Assembly: GCF_009931655.1 (NCBI RefSeq)
Contig: NZ_CP047984.1
Coordinates: 3,055,001-3,119,000, forward strand
Origin: Pontibacter russatus
GTDB lineage: Bacteria; Bacteroidota; Bacteroidia; Cytophagales; Hymenobacteraceae
Direction of reading: 5' to 3'
Length of the DNA stretch: 64,000 nt
A program made the translations under genes and the position numbers. The notes below the pieces were generated by a model. It saw only the letters and a program-made list of their open reading frames with translations. It had not been told where the DNA came from and did not search any database. Of this stretch, positions 50,434 to 60,045 are shown piece after piece. The stretch's first letter is position 1; every line of letters starts with the position of its first letter.

Positions 50434-52926
50434 ATGAAAACACATCATCATTCCCTTTTCCTGTTACTCTTCCTTTTTCCGCTTGCCCTGCTGGCGCAAA
50501 ACCCCCAGGGCACCACACAGGGCCGCGTCAGCGGCACTCTGGTGCAGGGCGAAGCGAAAAGCCCCGTCGGATTCGCCAACGTGGTACTACTCGCGCTCCC
50601 GGATTCCAGCCTGACCACGGGCGCCACCACCGGTATGGACGGCACCTTTTTGCTCGACCGCGTGCCGCTGGGGCAGTACGTGCTGCGTGCATCCAGAGTG
50701 GGATATAGAACCCGTTATGTGCCGGACATACGCGTGACGCAGGCGCAGCCCCAGGTGGCGCTGGGGAGTGTGTCGCTGAATGCCGGCGCCACCCAGCTGA
50801 GCGAGGTGGAGGTGACGGCGGAGGAGGCGCTGGTGGAATACGCGCTCGATAAGCGGGTGGTGAACGTGAGCCAGGACATCAACGCGCAGAGCGGGACGGT
50901 GGCCGAGGTGATGCAGAGCCTGCCGTCGGTAACAGTGGATATAGACGGCAACGTGGCCATGCGCGGCAGTTCCAACGTCACCATCCTGGTAGACGGCAAG
51001 CAGTCTTCGCTCTCGAATATTCCGCTGGACCAGATTCCGGCCAACCTCATCGAAAGCATTGAGCTGATTACCAACCCATCGTCCAAATATAACCCCGAGG
51101 GCACCTCCGGCATCATCAACCTGGTGCTGAAGAAAGAGAAGAAGCCCGGCTTCAACGGCGTTGCCTCTGTAACGGCGGGCACCTACGACAACTACAACGC
51201 CTCCCTGAACCTGAACTACCGCTACAACAAGTGGTCGCTGCACGGGGGCTACGATTTCAGGCAGCGCACGCGGCCCGGCAGCAGCGACAGCTTCACCGAA
51301 AACTATTACCTCGACAGCCTGACCGGCCGCATCGACAGCACCAGTTACCGCCTGCAGGAAGGGGACCGCAACAGCCTTGACCTGTCAAACAACTTCCGCA
51401 TCGGCGCCGACTATTACCTCACCCCGAACCATACGCTGTCGGCTTCGGCCCTGTACCGTGTCGGCCAGGACGAGGGCTCCAACAACATCCTGTACCGCTT
51501 CGAGGACGAGAACCGCCTGCTGCAGAGCACCAGCCGCCGCATCACCGAGGATATGGAAGACGAGCAGGCGATGGACCTGACGCTGGGCTACCGGCAGACC
51601 TTCGGCCGCAAAGGGCAGGAACTGACGGCGGACGCGGTATATACTACCAACGTGGATGTGGAGGAGAGCATTTTCCGGCAGCTATATGAAAATGGTGACT
51701 CGGAGTCACTGCCCGAGGTGCAGCAGACGTTCGTCGATGACAGCAACACCGAGTTCGTGGCCAAAGCCGACTATGTGCATCCCATCTCGGAAGACAGTCG
51801 CCTCGAAACCGGCTTCCGCACCACGTATGAACAACTGGATGAGGACTCCCGCTTTTTTGACCTGGACAACACTACTGACGAACTGGTGTACAACCCGCTG
51901 CAGAGCAACCATTTTGTGTATGACGAGCAGGTGTACGCCATATATGGCAACTACAGCAACAAGTTCAAGTCATTGAGCTTCCAACTGGGGCTTCGGGCCG
52001 AGCAGACTTTTACCAAAGCCGACCAGCGCACCTCCGACGAGGTGTTCCATAACGACTATTTCAGCCTGTTCCCGAGCCTCTTCATCACCAACGACTTCGA
52101 CGAGAACAACAAGGTGCAGTTTAGCTACAGCCGCCGCATCAACAGGCCGCGGAGCCGCTTCCTCAATCCTTTCGTGGACATGACAGATCCGTACAACACG
52201 CGGTTTGGAAACCCGGAGCTGCGGCCGGAGTTCATCAACTCGCTGGAACTGGGCTACCTGCGCTACTGGGGCGACATCTCCTTTAACTCAAGCGTCTTCT
52301 TCCGCCACACCACCGATGAGATAGACTGGTTCCGCACCGTTACCACCGTAATCGTGGATAGCGTGGAGGTGCCGGGCACGAAGACTACTTTCCTGAACCT
52401 GGCGAGCAACTCCTCCTATGGGATTGAGCTGGGGCTGAATTACCCGATTGCGAAGTGGTGGCAGGTCAACGCCAACGCCTCGGGCTTCCGGACGCAGCTG
52501 AGCACCATGCAGGGCGACACAGAACTGAGCAGCAGCCAGCTGAGCTGGGACGCGAAACTCAACTCCACCATGACGGTTTGGAAAGACCTGGATATCCAAC
52601 TCTCCGCCTTTTACCGCGCGCCTACCGCCGATATACAGGGCCGCCGGGAGCAGATGTTCAGCACTGATTTTGCCATGAAGAAGGACGTGCTGAAAAAGAA
52701 GGCCACGGTGTCGCTGCGCGTGTCGGATGTCTTCAACACCCGCCAGTTCAACTTCCTCAGCTACGGCCCCGAGTTCAGGACAGAGAGCGAGAACAGGCGC
52801 CAGTCGCGCATCATCTACCTTGGTTTCACCTACCGCATCAACAGCGACGAGAACCAGAACAACCGCCGCCAGCGCAACGGCAACGACCAGGAGCAAGGCG
52901 GCGATATGGACGAGGGATTTGAGTAG
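50434..52926 (+). CDS. TonB-dependent receptor, outer membrane beta-barrel type
   Basis: 830 residues. Signal peptide (LFLLLFLFPLALLAQ), carboxypeptidase-regulatory-like domain to about residue 125 (GFANVVLLALPDSS, FLLDRVPLGQYVLRA), a plug-like domain (VMQSLPSVTVDIDGNVAMRG, VTILVDGKQSSL, ITNPSSKYNPEGTSGIINLV), then a barrel of the OMP_b-brl_3 type (INRPRSRFLNPFVDMTDPYN). These receptors often serve siderophores, peptides or cell-surface tasks. The tail after the barrel is short, Asn/Gln/Arg rich and acidic (QNNRRQRNGNDQEQGGDMD). Cargo unknown; no obvious partner gene. Confidence 0.9.
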   Translation: MKTHHHSLFLLLFLFPLALLAQNPQGTTQGRVSGTLVQGEAKSPVGFANVVLLALPDSSLTTGATTGMDGTFLLDRVPLGQYVLRASRVGYRTRYVPDIRVTQAQPQVALGSVSLNAGATQLSEVEVTAEEALVEYALDKRVVNVSQDINAQSGTVAEVMQSLPSVTVDIDGNVAMRGSSNVTILVDGKQSSLSNIPLDQIPANLIESIELITNPSSKYNPEGTSGIINLVLKKEKKPGFNGVASVTAGTYDNYNASLNLNYRYNKWSLHGGYDFRQRTRPGSSDSFTENYYLDSLTGRIDSTSYRLQEGDRNSLDLSNNFRIGADYYLTPNHTLSASALYRVGQDEGSNNILYRFEDENRLLQSTSRRITEDMEDEQAMDLTLGYRQTFGRKGQELTADAVYTTNVDVEESIFRQLYENGDSESLPEVQQTFVDDSNTEFVAKADYVHPISEDSRLETGFRTTYEQLDEDSRFFDLDNTTDELVYNPLQSNHFVYDEQVYAIYGNYSNKFKSLSFQLGLRAEQTFTKADQRTSDEVFHNDYFSLFPSLFITNDFDENNKVQFSYSRRINRPRSRFLNPFVDMTDPYNTRFGNPELRPEFINSLELGYLRYWGDISFNSSVFFRHTTDEIDWFRTVTTVIVDSVEVPGTKTTFLNLASNSSYGIELGLNYPIAKWWQVNANASGFRTQLSTMQGDTELSSSQLSWDAKLNSTMTVWKDLDIQLSAFYRAPTADIQGRREQMFSTDFAMKKDVLKKKATVSLRVSDVFNTRQFNFLSYGPEFRTESENRRQSRIIYLGFTYRINSDENQNNRRQRNGNDQEQGGDMDEGFE

Positions 52927-52938
52927 AACCTCACCCCG

Positions 52939-52960
52939 GCCCTCTCCTTTTGAAGAGGGC
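52939..52960 (+). terminator. Hairpin after the receptor
   Basis: GCCCTCT (52939-52945) pairs with AGAGGGC (52954-52960), 12 bases past the stop. There is no T-run, and the surrounding CCCCGGCCCTCTCC phrase is a common repeat in the phylum. Confidence 0.5.
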
Positions 52961-53029
52961 CCCTGCCCCAAAACAGGAGAGAGTTGAAGTATATCACTTC
53001 ATGTAAATTGATTCATGCGACAGCTTATA

Positions 53030-53078
53030 TATAAATCCGGTCAGATGGAACGTTAAACTCTATCCGGCCGGATTTATA
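53030..53078. repeat. 11-bp inverted repeat upstream of the dipeptidase
   Basis: TATAAATCCGG (53030-53040) and CCGGATTTATA (53068-53078) enclose 27 bases. It shares the AAATCCGG core with the palindromes at 49109-49300. Confidence 0.55.
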
Positions 53079-53151
53079 CATGCCAACACCATATAGAATC
53101 CAACAGCCCGCCACCCGCTCCCGTATCTAACACCAACCAACACCACTTTAC

Positions 53152-54165
53152 ATGCAGCCAAGCACACCGAGCCGCCTCCCCATCATCGACATGCACTGCG
53201 ACCTTTTGGTATACCTGACGGATGTGCCCGGCTCGACGCTGGAAAAAGTGGAGGAGATTGGCTGCAACCTGCCGGCACTAGCGGCAGGCAACGTGAAGCT
53301 GCAGGTGATGGCGCTCTACTCCGCGGCGGGCCCCGGCAGCAGCGACTACGCTGCTCTGCAGCGCGACATGTTCCGGCAACTGGCCGAAGCGGAGAGCAAC
53401 TGCCTGACCGCCGTCAACGATATAAACAGCCTGCGCCAGGCGCTTCAAAGCGAGAGCGGCGTGGGGATGGTGGCGGCCATCGAGAATGCCGCCGGGTTTT
53501 GCGAGGCCGACGAGCCGCTGGAGGACGGGTTTAAAAAGCTGGAGAAGATTATCACCGCCTGCGGCCGCGTGCTATATATCAGCTTCACACACCACACCGA
53601 GAACCGCTTCGGCGGGGGCAACATGAGCCACAAAGGCATCACGCGCGACGGGAAAATGCTGCTCGACTACCTGCACGGCCGCCGCATTGCCGTGGATATG
53701 TCCCACACCAGCGATGCCCTCGCCCACGACATCCTCACCCATATAGACCGGGAGCGCCTTGATGTTCCGGTTATCGCCAGCCACTCCAATTTCAGGCCGG
53801 TGTGGGAGCACAACCGTAACCTGCCCGACGAACTGACCCAGGAGATCATCCACCGCCGGGGCCTGATTGGGGTAAACTTCGTGCGTGCCTTCCTGCACAC
53901 TGACGACCCCGAGGCACTGCTGCACCACATCCGCTACGGGCTGAGCCAAGGGGCGCAGGACGCCATCTGCTTTGGCGCCGACTACTTCTATTTCGCGGAT
54001 TGCCCGGACCCCAGCCGTTTCCCGTTTTACCACAAGGCGCACGAGGAGGCGGCCACCAGCTACGGGTATATACTAGAACGGCTGCAGCAGGAACTCCCGC
54101 AGGACCAACTGGCGCGGCTGGCTTACCAGAACGCACAGCGGTTTATCGAGCGCATCTGGAGCTGA
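53152..54165 (+). CDS. Membrane dipeptidase family (M19) metallopeptidase
   Basis: 337 residues, no signal peptide. The M19 amidohydrolase fold is marked by IIDMHCDLL (HxD zinc ligands), AIENAAGF with the bridging glutamate, LYISFTHHTENRFG, VDMSHTSD (zinc histidine) and ASHSNFRPV (zinc histidine). Related renal-dipeptidase-like enzymes cleave dipeptides, including some D-amino acid forms. Apparently cytoplasmic. Single gene; upstream dyad at 53030-53078. Confidence 0.92.
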   Translation: MQPSTPSRLPIIDMHCDLLVYLTDVPGSTLEKVEEIGCNLPALAAGNVKLQVMALYSAAGPGSSDYAALQRDMFRQLAEAESNCLTAVNDINSLRQALQSESGVGMVAAIENAAGFCEADEPLEDGFKKLEKIITACGRVLYISFTHHTENRFGGGNMSHKGITRDGKMLLDYLHGRRIAVDMSHTSDALAHDILTHIDRERLDVPVIASHSNFRPVWEHNRNLPDELTQEIIHRRGLIGVNFVRAFLHTDDPEALLHHIRYGLSQGAQDAICFGADYFYFADCPDPSRFPFYHKAHEEAATSYGYILERLQQELPQDQLARLAYQNAQRFIERIWS

Positions 54166-54345
54166 TTTTTCCTTGTTTATATAGAGGCAGCGGCTTTATG
54201 CTCACTTGCCCGCAACTTTATTCTCGATCAGGAGGTATTGGTTTGTATCAGGAATTTATTATATTTATACGATGCTATATATAGCTTGCCGAAATCCTTT
54301 GGCTTAAACCTGTGTGGCTTCTGTCTAACCAATAAACCTACACCT

Positions 54346-54531
54346 ATGAAATTTATCGGGCTGCTCCTGTTTCTGGCAGGTATCGTGTCGCTGCTTCTGG
54401 AATTTACCGGAGCCAACCTTGTCGTGCTGAACTGGCTGGACCAGTTTGGCGAAACAGGCAGCTTGGCCATCCGCATCGGGGTAACGCTGCTCGGCGGAAT
54501 TATATACTACCTGCGCCGCCACGACGATTAG
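54346..54531 (+). CDS. Small two-span membrane protein
   Basis: 61 residues from the ATG at 54346. Two hydrophobic helices (IGLLLFLAGIVSLLLEF and IRIGVTLLGGIIYYL) with a short linker and a charged tail RRHDD. Small proteins of this plan are widespread in Bacteroidota and of unknown function. The start has a poor ribosome-binding site, as usual in the phylum. Confidence 0.6.
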   Translation: MKFIGLLLFLAGIVSLLLEFTGANLVVLNWLDQFGETGSLAIRIGVTLLGGIIYYLRRHDD

Positions 54532-54695
54532 GCCAATCTGAAATTTTCTGTATTTTATCCGCCGCGCCTAACGTGCATCAGCAAAAGGGTGCGGCAAGCA
54601 GACCATATAGGCGTATCAGGGGCTGGCCAGCTCAGCCTTGTTCACTCTCCCCATTCTGAGAGCAGCTGCCTGATTTGAGTAAGGTGACTTTCGGC

Positions 54696-54760
54696 AAAAC
54701 CAGGCGGTGTTGCCAACGCTGAAGGAACAGCTACTGCAACACCGCTTGGTTTTTCCTCAA
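54696..54760 (+). terminator. Long hairpin with T-tract, possible small RNA 3' end
   Basis: An 18-bp stem (54696-54713 with 54736-54753, one G-T pair; core GGCGGTGTTGC) and a 22-base loop, then TCCTC and seven T's. It lies 165 bases after the small membrane protein gene. The length of the stem and internal loop resemble a structured RNA more than a plain terminator. Confidence 0.55.
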
Positions 54761-54789
54761 TTTTTTTCCTCTGCTTTGAATTCCGGGCA

Positions 54790-54824
54790 ATGCTCCTGCG
54801 CTTACGTTAATTTAGCAGGAGCAT
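54790..54824. repeat. 10-bp inverted repeat
   Basis: ATGCTCCTGC (54790-54799) and GCAGGAGCAT (54815-54824), loop 15 bases. It is part of the gene-free stretch 54532-55085, which otherwise shows only TATATA words. Confidence 0.5.
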
Positions 54825-55085
54825 CGTTATATATAAAGGAGGATAAATACAAAGGTTGTTGGTTTTTAGATGCTTATGATAGAAGGAGGCTGTGGCGGCT
54901 GCCTTGTTCGGCAAGAAGGGTTGCAGGAGAGAGATGCCCTTTGGGGCTGAAGCGTGACTCCGGCGGTGCCCAGGGCATAAAATAATATATAGAACGTTTG
55001 CCATACGGGCCAAAACTCCGTATATCATTTTACAGCACCCGTACTATACCAACATCACAAAACACAACGTTAACCCCGACGGCTC

Positions 55086-55745
55086 ATGGATGCTCAGGAA
55101 TACTCGCCGCTCTACATACAGATAAATGAGCTGTACATCGACACGGTGGTGATAGACGACACAGAGTTTATCACGCTCTGGTGTTTTACCGTGCTCGACG
55201 ATGAGTATAAGTTTGTGTACCTGGGTTGCGATTTCTGCCAGTTTAACCAAATACTGATTGCGGCCGGCGACAAGGGGAAGGAGATCGCCCTGCACATGGC
55301 CAACGTCCTCAACCAGCCGTATGATGTGCCCACGCTCATCCCCATCAAAGAGCAGTTCGACGAGTACCTGGAGCTGACGAGCCACGACATCATCGTGTAT
55401 GAGCCCATGGCCGTGGAAGACGATTTCGAAGAATACGACGAAGAGGACGAGGACCTGCCGATAGAGCAGCTGTTCGGCGGGAAGCCCAACAAGACGCAGC
55501 AGAAGTACCTGATTTACCAGCTCGACAAGCTGTATCCCTCCAAGGTGTTTGAACCCGAGAAAATCATACACGAAGAGCTGGTGGACTGCTTTGAGGATGA
55601 CTCACTGGAGCTTGCCCAACTGTATTACGACTATATGAACGCCGTGGAAAACGGCTATTCCGAAGGCGAGGCCCGCCAGGTGGCCGGTCTCGAAAAAGAA
55701 CTCTTCTTCCGGATGGCCCGTAAAGCCGCCGATCTCTGGAAGTAG
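55086..55745 (+). CDS. Hypothetical acidic protein
   Basis: 219 residues, no signal or membrane segment. Strongly acidic, with a run EDDFEEYDEEDEDLPIEQ about residues 101-118 acting as a linker between an N-terminal beta-rich domain (LYIDTVVIDDTEFITLWCF, YKFVYLGCDFCQFNQ) and a C-terminal helical domain (LAQLYYDYMNAVENGYSEGE). Family not recognised. Likely cytoplasmic. Coding is supported by length, GC-ending codons and the absence of overlap. Confidence 0.75.
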   Translation: MDAQEYSPLYIQINELYIDTVVIDDTEFITLWCFTVLDDEYKFVYLGCDFCQFNQILIAAGDKGKEIALHMANVLNQPYDVPTLIPIKEQFDEYLELTSHDIIVYEPMAVEDDFEEYDEEDEDLPIEQLFGGKPNKTQQKYLIYQLDKLYPSKVFEPEKIIHEELVDCFEDDSLELAQLYYDYMNAVENGYSEGEARQVAGLEKELFFRMARKAADLWK

Positions 55746-55947
55746 GCTGCTTTTCCTATATGCCTGTCCTCGGGCATCGGCCTGCGCGGCTATATAAAGT
55801 CAGGCCTCTCATATTGAATTCCGGTATTGCCATCCCACTGTCTGTATATCCCTTATTGTTTAAGGCTGCTAATTTCTGCGAGGCAAGCCTTTGGGCAGCG
55901 GCAAAAGGGACCTTCCTGCACACCGATTTATATATAAATCACACAAC

Positions 55948-56505
55948 TTACTGCTCCGCCACCACCACAGAGTCAGGTTGGGCCAACAGGTCCAGCTCTT
56001 CCCGCAGATGCGCCCGCATGCCCATCAGCCAATTGCGGGTTTCCTGGTCGTCGGCTTTGCTGAGTGCCTCTTCGTAGCGGTCCAGCTGCGCGAGGTGCGT
56101 GCTGACGATGAAGTCGCGGTAGCGGGTGTCGAACTCCTCGCCCTCCAGCAGCATGAATTCCTGCACCAGGCCTTTATCCGCTTCACCGAGGCTGTCGGGC
56201 AGTTGTATCCGCTTGTTTTTCGCCACCAGCCTCCGTAGCCGCTCCAGGGCCTGCGTATGGAAATCGGCTGACCGCCTGCCCAGGTTCCGTATGTTTTCAG
56301 TTCCTCCTTTCTCTGTGGCCATATCGCTTATCTCTGTTTGCAGGAGGTTGCTGCTGGCGGCATAGTCCCAGAAGGCAGGATCGTGCTGCAGGCTTTGGGC
56401 AACGGTAATTGTATTTGTCTCACCTTCGGGAGAGGACTTGCCGCAGGCAAGCAGCAGCAGGAATGCAGCGTAAAAAGGGATAAGTCGAAGTTTATCAGCT
56501 AACAT
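55948..56505 (-). CDS. DUF4142-type lipoprotein
   Basis: 185 residues. Lipoprotein signal with LLLLACG (Cys21). The ferritin-like helical pattern of DUF4142 is clear: FWDYAASSNLLQTEISDMAT, then NIRNLGRRSADFHTQALERL and a last helix LSKADDQETRNWLMGM. Members are periplasmic or outer-membrane-attached four-helix bundles of unknown role, often linked to stress. Probably single gene; 130 bases separate it from the M28 peptidase gene on the same strand. Confidence 0.8.
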   Translation of the reverse strand: MLADKLRLIPFYAAFLLLLACGKSSPEGETNTITVAQSLQHDPAFWDYAASSNLLQTEISDMATEKGGTENIRNLGRRSADFHTQALERLRRLVAKNKRIQLPDSLGEADKGLVQEFMLLEGEEFDTRYRDFIVSTHLAQLDRYEEALSKADDQETRNWLMGMRAHLREELDLLAQPDSVVVAEQ

Positions 56506-56637
56506 ATGGACAGGTTCAGGCAGTGTGGTTTTATGACTATACTACGTATGCTGCAAGTTTGGTTGGGGCCAGCGAAAACTTCCGTAAAAAGTACAGCCAT
56601 GCCTGCCTGGTGTGCCACACGCTTTGGGGCGGCCGCG

Positions 56638-58956
56638 TCAGAAGGTGTAGGTTTTCCGCACCACGGTCAGGTTGCTTTCCCGGCCCTGCTCGGCAATCAC
56701 GTGGGCTGGTTTCGGCTGTTTCACCAGTTGCTGCGGCAGCCCGATGCGCTGGTCGTAGAGGTGGAGGGTGAGCGGAGTGCCGGACTTCAGCCGGAGTTCC
56801 AGTTCCACCTCTTTGTTGGTAGGCAGGCCGTGCAACCGTGTAAAAAACACCGGTCCCTGCGGCGCTTCCAGCGGCTGCAGTTGCAGCGGCTCGCCTGCCA
56901 GCGAAACACCCAGCAGGGCGTCGGGCGTTTGCGGTGCCAGCACCAGTTCGAGGTGGGCCGCCCGGCGCGGGGAGGACAGGCGCAGGCGCAACAGGCGCTC
57001 GCCTCCTGCCACCGAGTCCAGCATCACCTCCGCTTTGGGGGCGGGCAGCGGCAGCGCTTCGGCTCCGCTCTTCAGGTACTGGATGCCGGCGTGCGGGTAA
57101 ATTTCTGTTAATGGCCCCGTGGTAGCCTGTTTAAAGAACTGGGTGTTCCAGTCGTCGGTGGTCTGGAAGGCGGAGGCCCAGTAAGCCTTGCCGGTGTCGG
57201 TGTTGAGGAAGTAGCTGACGTGGCTGTGCAGGGGGCGCTGGGGAGAAGGCTTTTCGTGGTCGATGGCGCGGGCCACCTCCAGGCCGCCCGCCAGCAGCAG
57301 CGCCAGGGGCAGCAGCGGCACACCGCGCCAGCTAAAGCTGCGCTCGATGACGCGGAGCAGGGGCAGCAGCAGGCCCAGCAGCAGCACAAAAAGCGCCACC
57401 ATCGCCATGGGCAACTGCAGGGCGAATGCCACGAACACTACCTGCACTATCGGCATCATCAGAAAAACAGCAGGCACAGCCGCCGCCAGCAGAAGCAGCG
57501 CAAACCGGAAGTTTACTTTTGGCAATGCGTATAGCCCCGTCAGGAAAACGGCCAATACGCCCGCCAGGGAGAATAGCAGCGGAAACAGCAGCAGGTAGGC
57601 CGCATTGGGCACCAGCACGTACAGCACCACCATCAGTACAAACTGGAACACCAGCACGCCCATCACCAGCGAGAACAGGCGCAGCCAGCGCGACACCAGC
57701 CAGCTCAGCAGCAGGAACAGGCCCAGCGCCAGCAGCAGGTAAGCGATAAAAAAGTAATCGGCGCTGTATAAGCCGTTGAAGGGGTGGGAGAGCGGCAGCA
57801 GGCGCAGCACCAGGCTGTTGATGGGGAAGAACAGCGCCACCATAACAGCCAGCAGCAGCAGGTACAGAAAGAAACCGCCAGCCACCTGCCCCACCGAAAC
57901 CGCCTTCTTCCGCAGGCCCACCCGCACCGTGACCACCAGCAAGAGCGTGGAGACTGCCACCCACAGCAGGTTGAGGTTTGCGTTGTAACGGATTACCCAG
58001 CCGTTGATGAAATTGAAGAAAACGGAGTCGGGGGCCTTGGTGTCCGTGAGGGATATATGGCCCAAGTGCCGCGTGAGGGCCAGCAGGTTGCTGCCGTGGT
58101 GCTGCAGGCTGCGCTGACTCAGGTTCTCGGGCGCATCGCTGGCTTTGTGGTAATGCACGAAGCCCGCTATAAAGGCGGAGTTAAGGCCCGTGTACCCGGC
58201 GTCTTTGAAGATGGTGAAATCGGTGTTGTTGGGCATGCGGCTATATATCTCGTAGGCCAGCGAACTCACAAAAGGGTAGGGGGCCGCGGCGATGTATTGC
58301 TTCACCACCCAGCCGTTCTGCGGACTCACCTCAAAGGTCATGCTGGGCCCCTCGTTGCCACGCGCTTCCAGGTTCAGCACCAGCGCCACGTCCTGCGCCC
58401 AGGGGTGTTTCATAAATGCCTTGGCGCCATATAGCCCGTATTCCTCGCCGTCCGTCAGCAATACAATCACGTCATGCGCCAGCGGCTCCGACTGCTGCAG
58501 GGCGCGCACCGTTTCCAGAATCGCGGCCACGCCCGCGCCATCGTCTGCGGCGCCGCGCGCGTTGGGCTGCGAGTCGTAGTGGGCCATCAGCAGGATGGCT
58601 TCGTTGCCGGCGCCAGTTCCCTCCAGCCTGCCGATCAGGTTGTAGACATACCCCACGTAAGCCGCTTTGCCCGCCTCGTTCACGGCCGTCGCCTCCTGCA
58701 CCTGCGGGCGCAGCCCGAGTTGCCGCATCTCCTGCAGCAGGTACTTCCTTGCTTCGGCGTGCGCGGCGGTGCCCATGGCGTGGGGCTCCTGCGCCAGCTC
58801 GCGCACGTGCTGCATGGCCCTGCCTGCCGCGAATTCGGTTGTAGGGGCATCGGCAGGTTTTGGGCTGGGAGGCTGCAGCAGGTAGATGCTCAGCAGGGCA
58901 AACCCCGTGAGCGCCAGCAGCAGGAAGGCGGCAGCGGCATAATGGCGGTACTGCAT
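56638..58956 (-). CDS. M28-family zinc peptidase with membrane C-terminal half
   Basis: 772 residues. An N-terminal anchor (AAAAFLLLALTGFALLSIYLL), then the M28 domain with zinc ligands in LLMAHYDSQPNARGAADDGAG, LTDGEEYGLYG, LNLEARGN and a later HYHKASDAPENL. About seven to nine membrane helices follow (350-560) and a C-terminal soluble domain. The layout equals the endoplasmic-reticulum metallopeptidase 1 group found in many Bacteroidota. It likely cuts peptides in the periplasm. Confidence 0.9.
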   Translation of the reverse strand: MQYRHYAAAAFLLLALTGFALLSIYLLQPPSPKPADAPTTEFAAGRAMQHVRELAQEPHAMGTAAHAEARKYLLQEMRQLGLRPQVQEATAVNEAGKAAYVGYVYNLIGRLEGTGAGNEAILLMAHYDSQPNARGAADDGAGVAAILETVRALQQSEPLAHDVIVLLTDGEEYGLYGAKAFMKHPWAQDVALVLNLEARGNEGPSMTFEVSPQNGWVVKQYIAAAPYPFVSSLAYEIYSRMPNNTDFTIFKDAGYTGLNSAFIAGFVHYHKASDAPENLSQRSLQHHGSNLLALTRHLGHISLTDTKAPDSVFFNFINGWVIRYNANLNLLWVAVSTLLLVVTVRVGLRKKAVSVGQVAGGFFLYLLLLAVMVALFFPINSLVLRLLPLSHPFNGLYSADYFFIAYLLLALGLFLLLSWLVSRWLRLFSLVMGVLVFQFVLMVVLYVLVPNAAYLLLFPLLFSLAGVLAVFLTGLYALPKVNFRFALLLLAAAVPAVFLMMPIVQVVFVAFALQLPMAMVALFVLLLGLLLPLLRVIERSFSWRGVPLLPLALLLAGGLEVARAIDHEKPSPQRPLHSHVSYFLNTDTGKAYWASAFQTTDDWNTQFFKQATTGPLTEIYPHAGIQYLKSGAEALPLPAPKAEVMLDSVAGGERLLRLRLSSPRRAAHLELVLAPQTPDALLGVSLAGEPLQLQPLEAPQGPVFFTRLHGLPTNKEVELELRLKSGTPLTLHLYDQRIGLPQQLVKQPKPAHVIAEQGRESNLTVVRKTYTF

Positions 58957-59034
58957 AGGCAGAAGGCGATTTGGCGAAGATATAAACGCTTTCTAAGATA
59001 TAAATTATTCCGCATATAGCCGTGGCCCGAAAGC

Positions 59035-59069
59035 AAACCGGCACCGCCTGCTGCAGGCGGTGCCGGTTT
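59035..59069 (-). terminator. Terminator after the TerC gene
   Basis: A 16-bp perfect stem (59035-59050 with 59054-59069; core CCGGCACCGCC) and 3-base loop, 25 bases past the stop. On the minus strand GGTTTGCTTTC follows. Confidence 0.85.
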
Positions 59070-59093
59070 CATAGATAGGCTTATGTAGGGCTG

Positions 59094-59876
59094 CTAAAGA
59101 ACCTGCTCTTTCTCCGGGCCCAGCACCTCGCTCTGGCGCAGGTGTACCGGCTCCGTTTTTTTGCGGAGCCGCAGGTTCAGCACCTCCACCACCAGCGAGA
59201 AGAACATGGCAAAGTAGATATAGCCTTTCGGGATGTGCTGGTGCAGCGCCTCCACCACCAGCATGAAGCCGATCAGAATCAGGAACGAAAGGGCCAGCAT
59301 CTTCACCGTCGGGTGCTTGTTCACAAAATCGCTCACGTACTTGGCGAACGCCAGCATGATGCCCATGGCCAGGATAACGGCGATGATCATCACGATGACT
59401 TCCTGCGCCAGCCCCACGGCCGTCAGGATGGAGTCAAAGGAGAAGACGATGTCGATGAGCACAATCTGCACCAGAATCTTACTGAGGGTGGCCTTTCCCT
59501 CCCCGGTGGCATGCCCTTCTTCCTCCCCCTCCAGCTTGTTGTGAATCTCGGTGGTGCTCTTCGCCAGCAGGAACAGACCGCCCAAGAACAGGATGATGTC
59601 GCGCCAGGAAACCGCGAAATCTTCGTTTGTGAAAGGAAGGTTGATGCTGAACAAGGGCTCGCTGGCACTCACAATCCAGGAGATGAACAGCAGCAGGATG
59701 ACGCGGAAGATCAGCGCCAGGGCCAGCCCGATGGTGCGCCCTCTGGCCTGCTGGTCGTGCGGCAGCCGGCCCACCACAATCGATATAAAAACAATGTTGT
59801 CGATGCCGAGCACCACCTCCATGAAGGTCAGCGTCAGCAGGCTTATCCAGGTGTCCGGATTAGCAAAAATTTCCAT
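59094..59876 (-). CDS. TerC family integral membrane protein
   Basis: 260 residues, seven membrane helices. The TerC motifs are EVVLGIDNIVFISIVVGRLP with the conserved acid and DN pair, and VLIDIVFSFDSILTAVGLAQ with the second aspartate pair. Members export metals such as manganese or act in tellurite resistance and protein metalation. The ending after the last helix is charged and cytoplasmic. It shares the upstream CAAC-type repeat tract. Confidence 0.9.
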   Translation of the reverse strand: MEIFANPDTWISLLTLTFMEVVLGIDNIVFISIVVGRLPHDQQARGRTIGLALALIFRVILLLFISWIVSASEPLFSINLPFTNEDFAVSWRDIILFLGGLFLLAKSTTEIHNKLEGEEEGHATGEGKATLSKILVQIVLIDIVFSFDSILTAVGLAQEVIVMIIAVILAMGIMLAFAKYVSDFVNKHPTVKMLALSFLILIGFMLVVEALHQHIPKGYIYFAMFFSLVVEVLNLRLRKKTEPVHLRQSEVLGPEKEQVL

Positions 59877-59903
59877 AGGATTTTTTGTTAGTTGTTAATT
59901 GTT

Positions 59904-60027
59904 GATTGTCAGCTGCTGGTTGTTGTATGGCTCAATGGTTAAACTGTTTTATTGTTTTTGGAAACGGCGGTGCCCCTTGTCCCCGTCAGGAAGCCGTTCA
60001 CCATTGAACAACCAGCAACTGACAATC
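59904..60027. repeat. Large inverted CAAC-type repeat between terC and yajQ
   Basis: Arms 59904-59924 and 60007-60027 are reverse complements over 21 bp with one mismatch (core GATTGTCAG, TGCTGGTTGTT); the similarity continues outward on both sides and includes CAATGG/CCATTG inside. It is the paired form of the CAAC-rich tracts at 22124 and 61142. Confidence 0.65.
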
Positions 60028-60045
60028 CACAACCAGCAGCCAGCG

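Noticed and set aside
54696..54760. Signal recognition particle RNA
   Set aside because: The loop CTG-AAGGAA-CAG looked similar to the SRP domain IV tip, but the conserved internal loop bases (AGCAG opposite CAGG) are missing.
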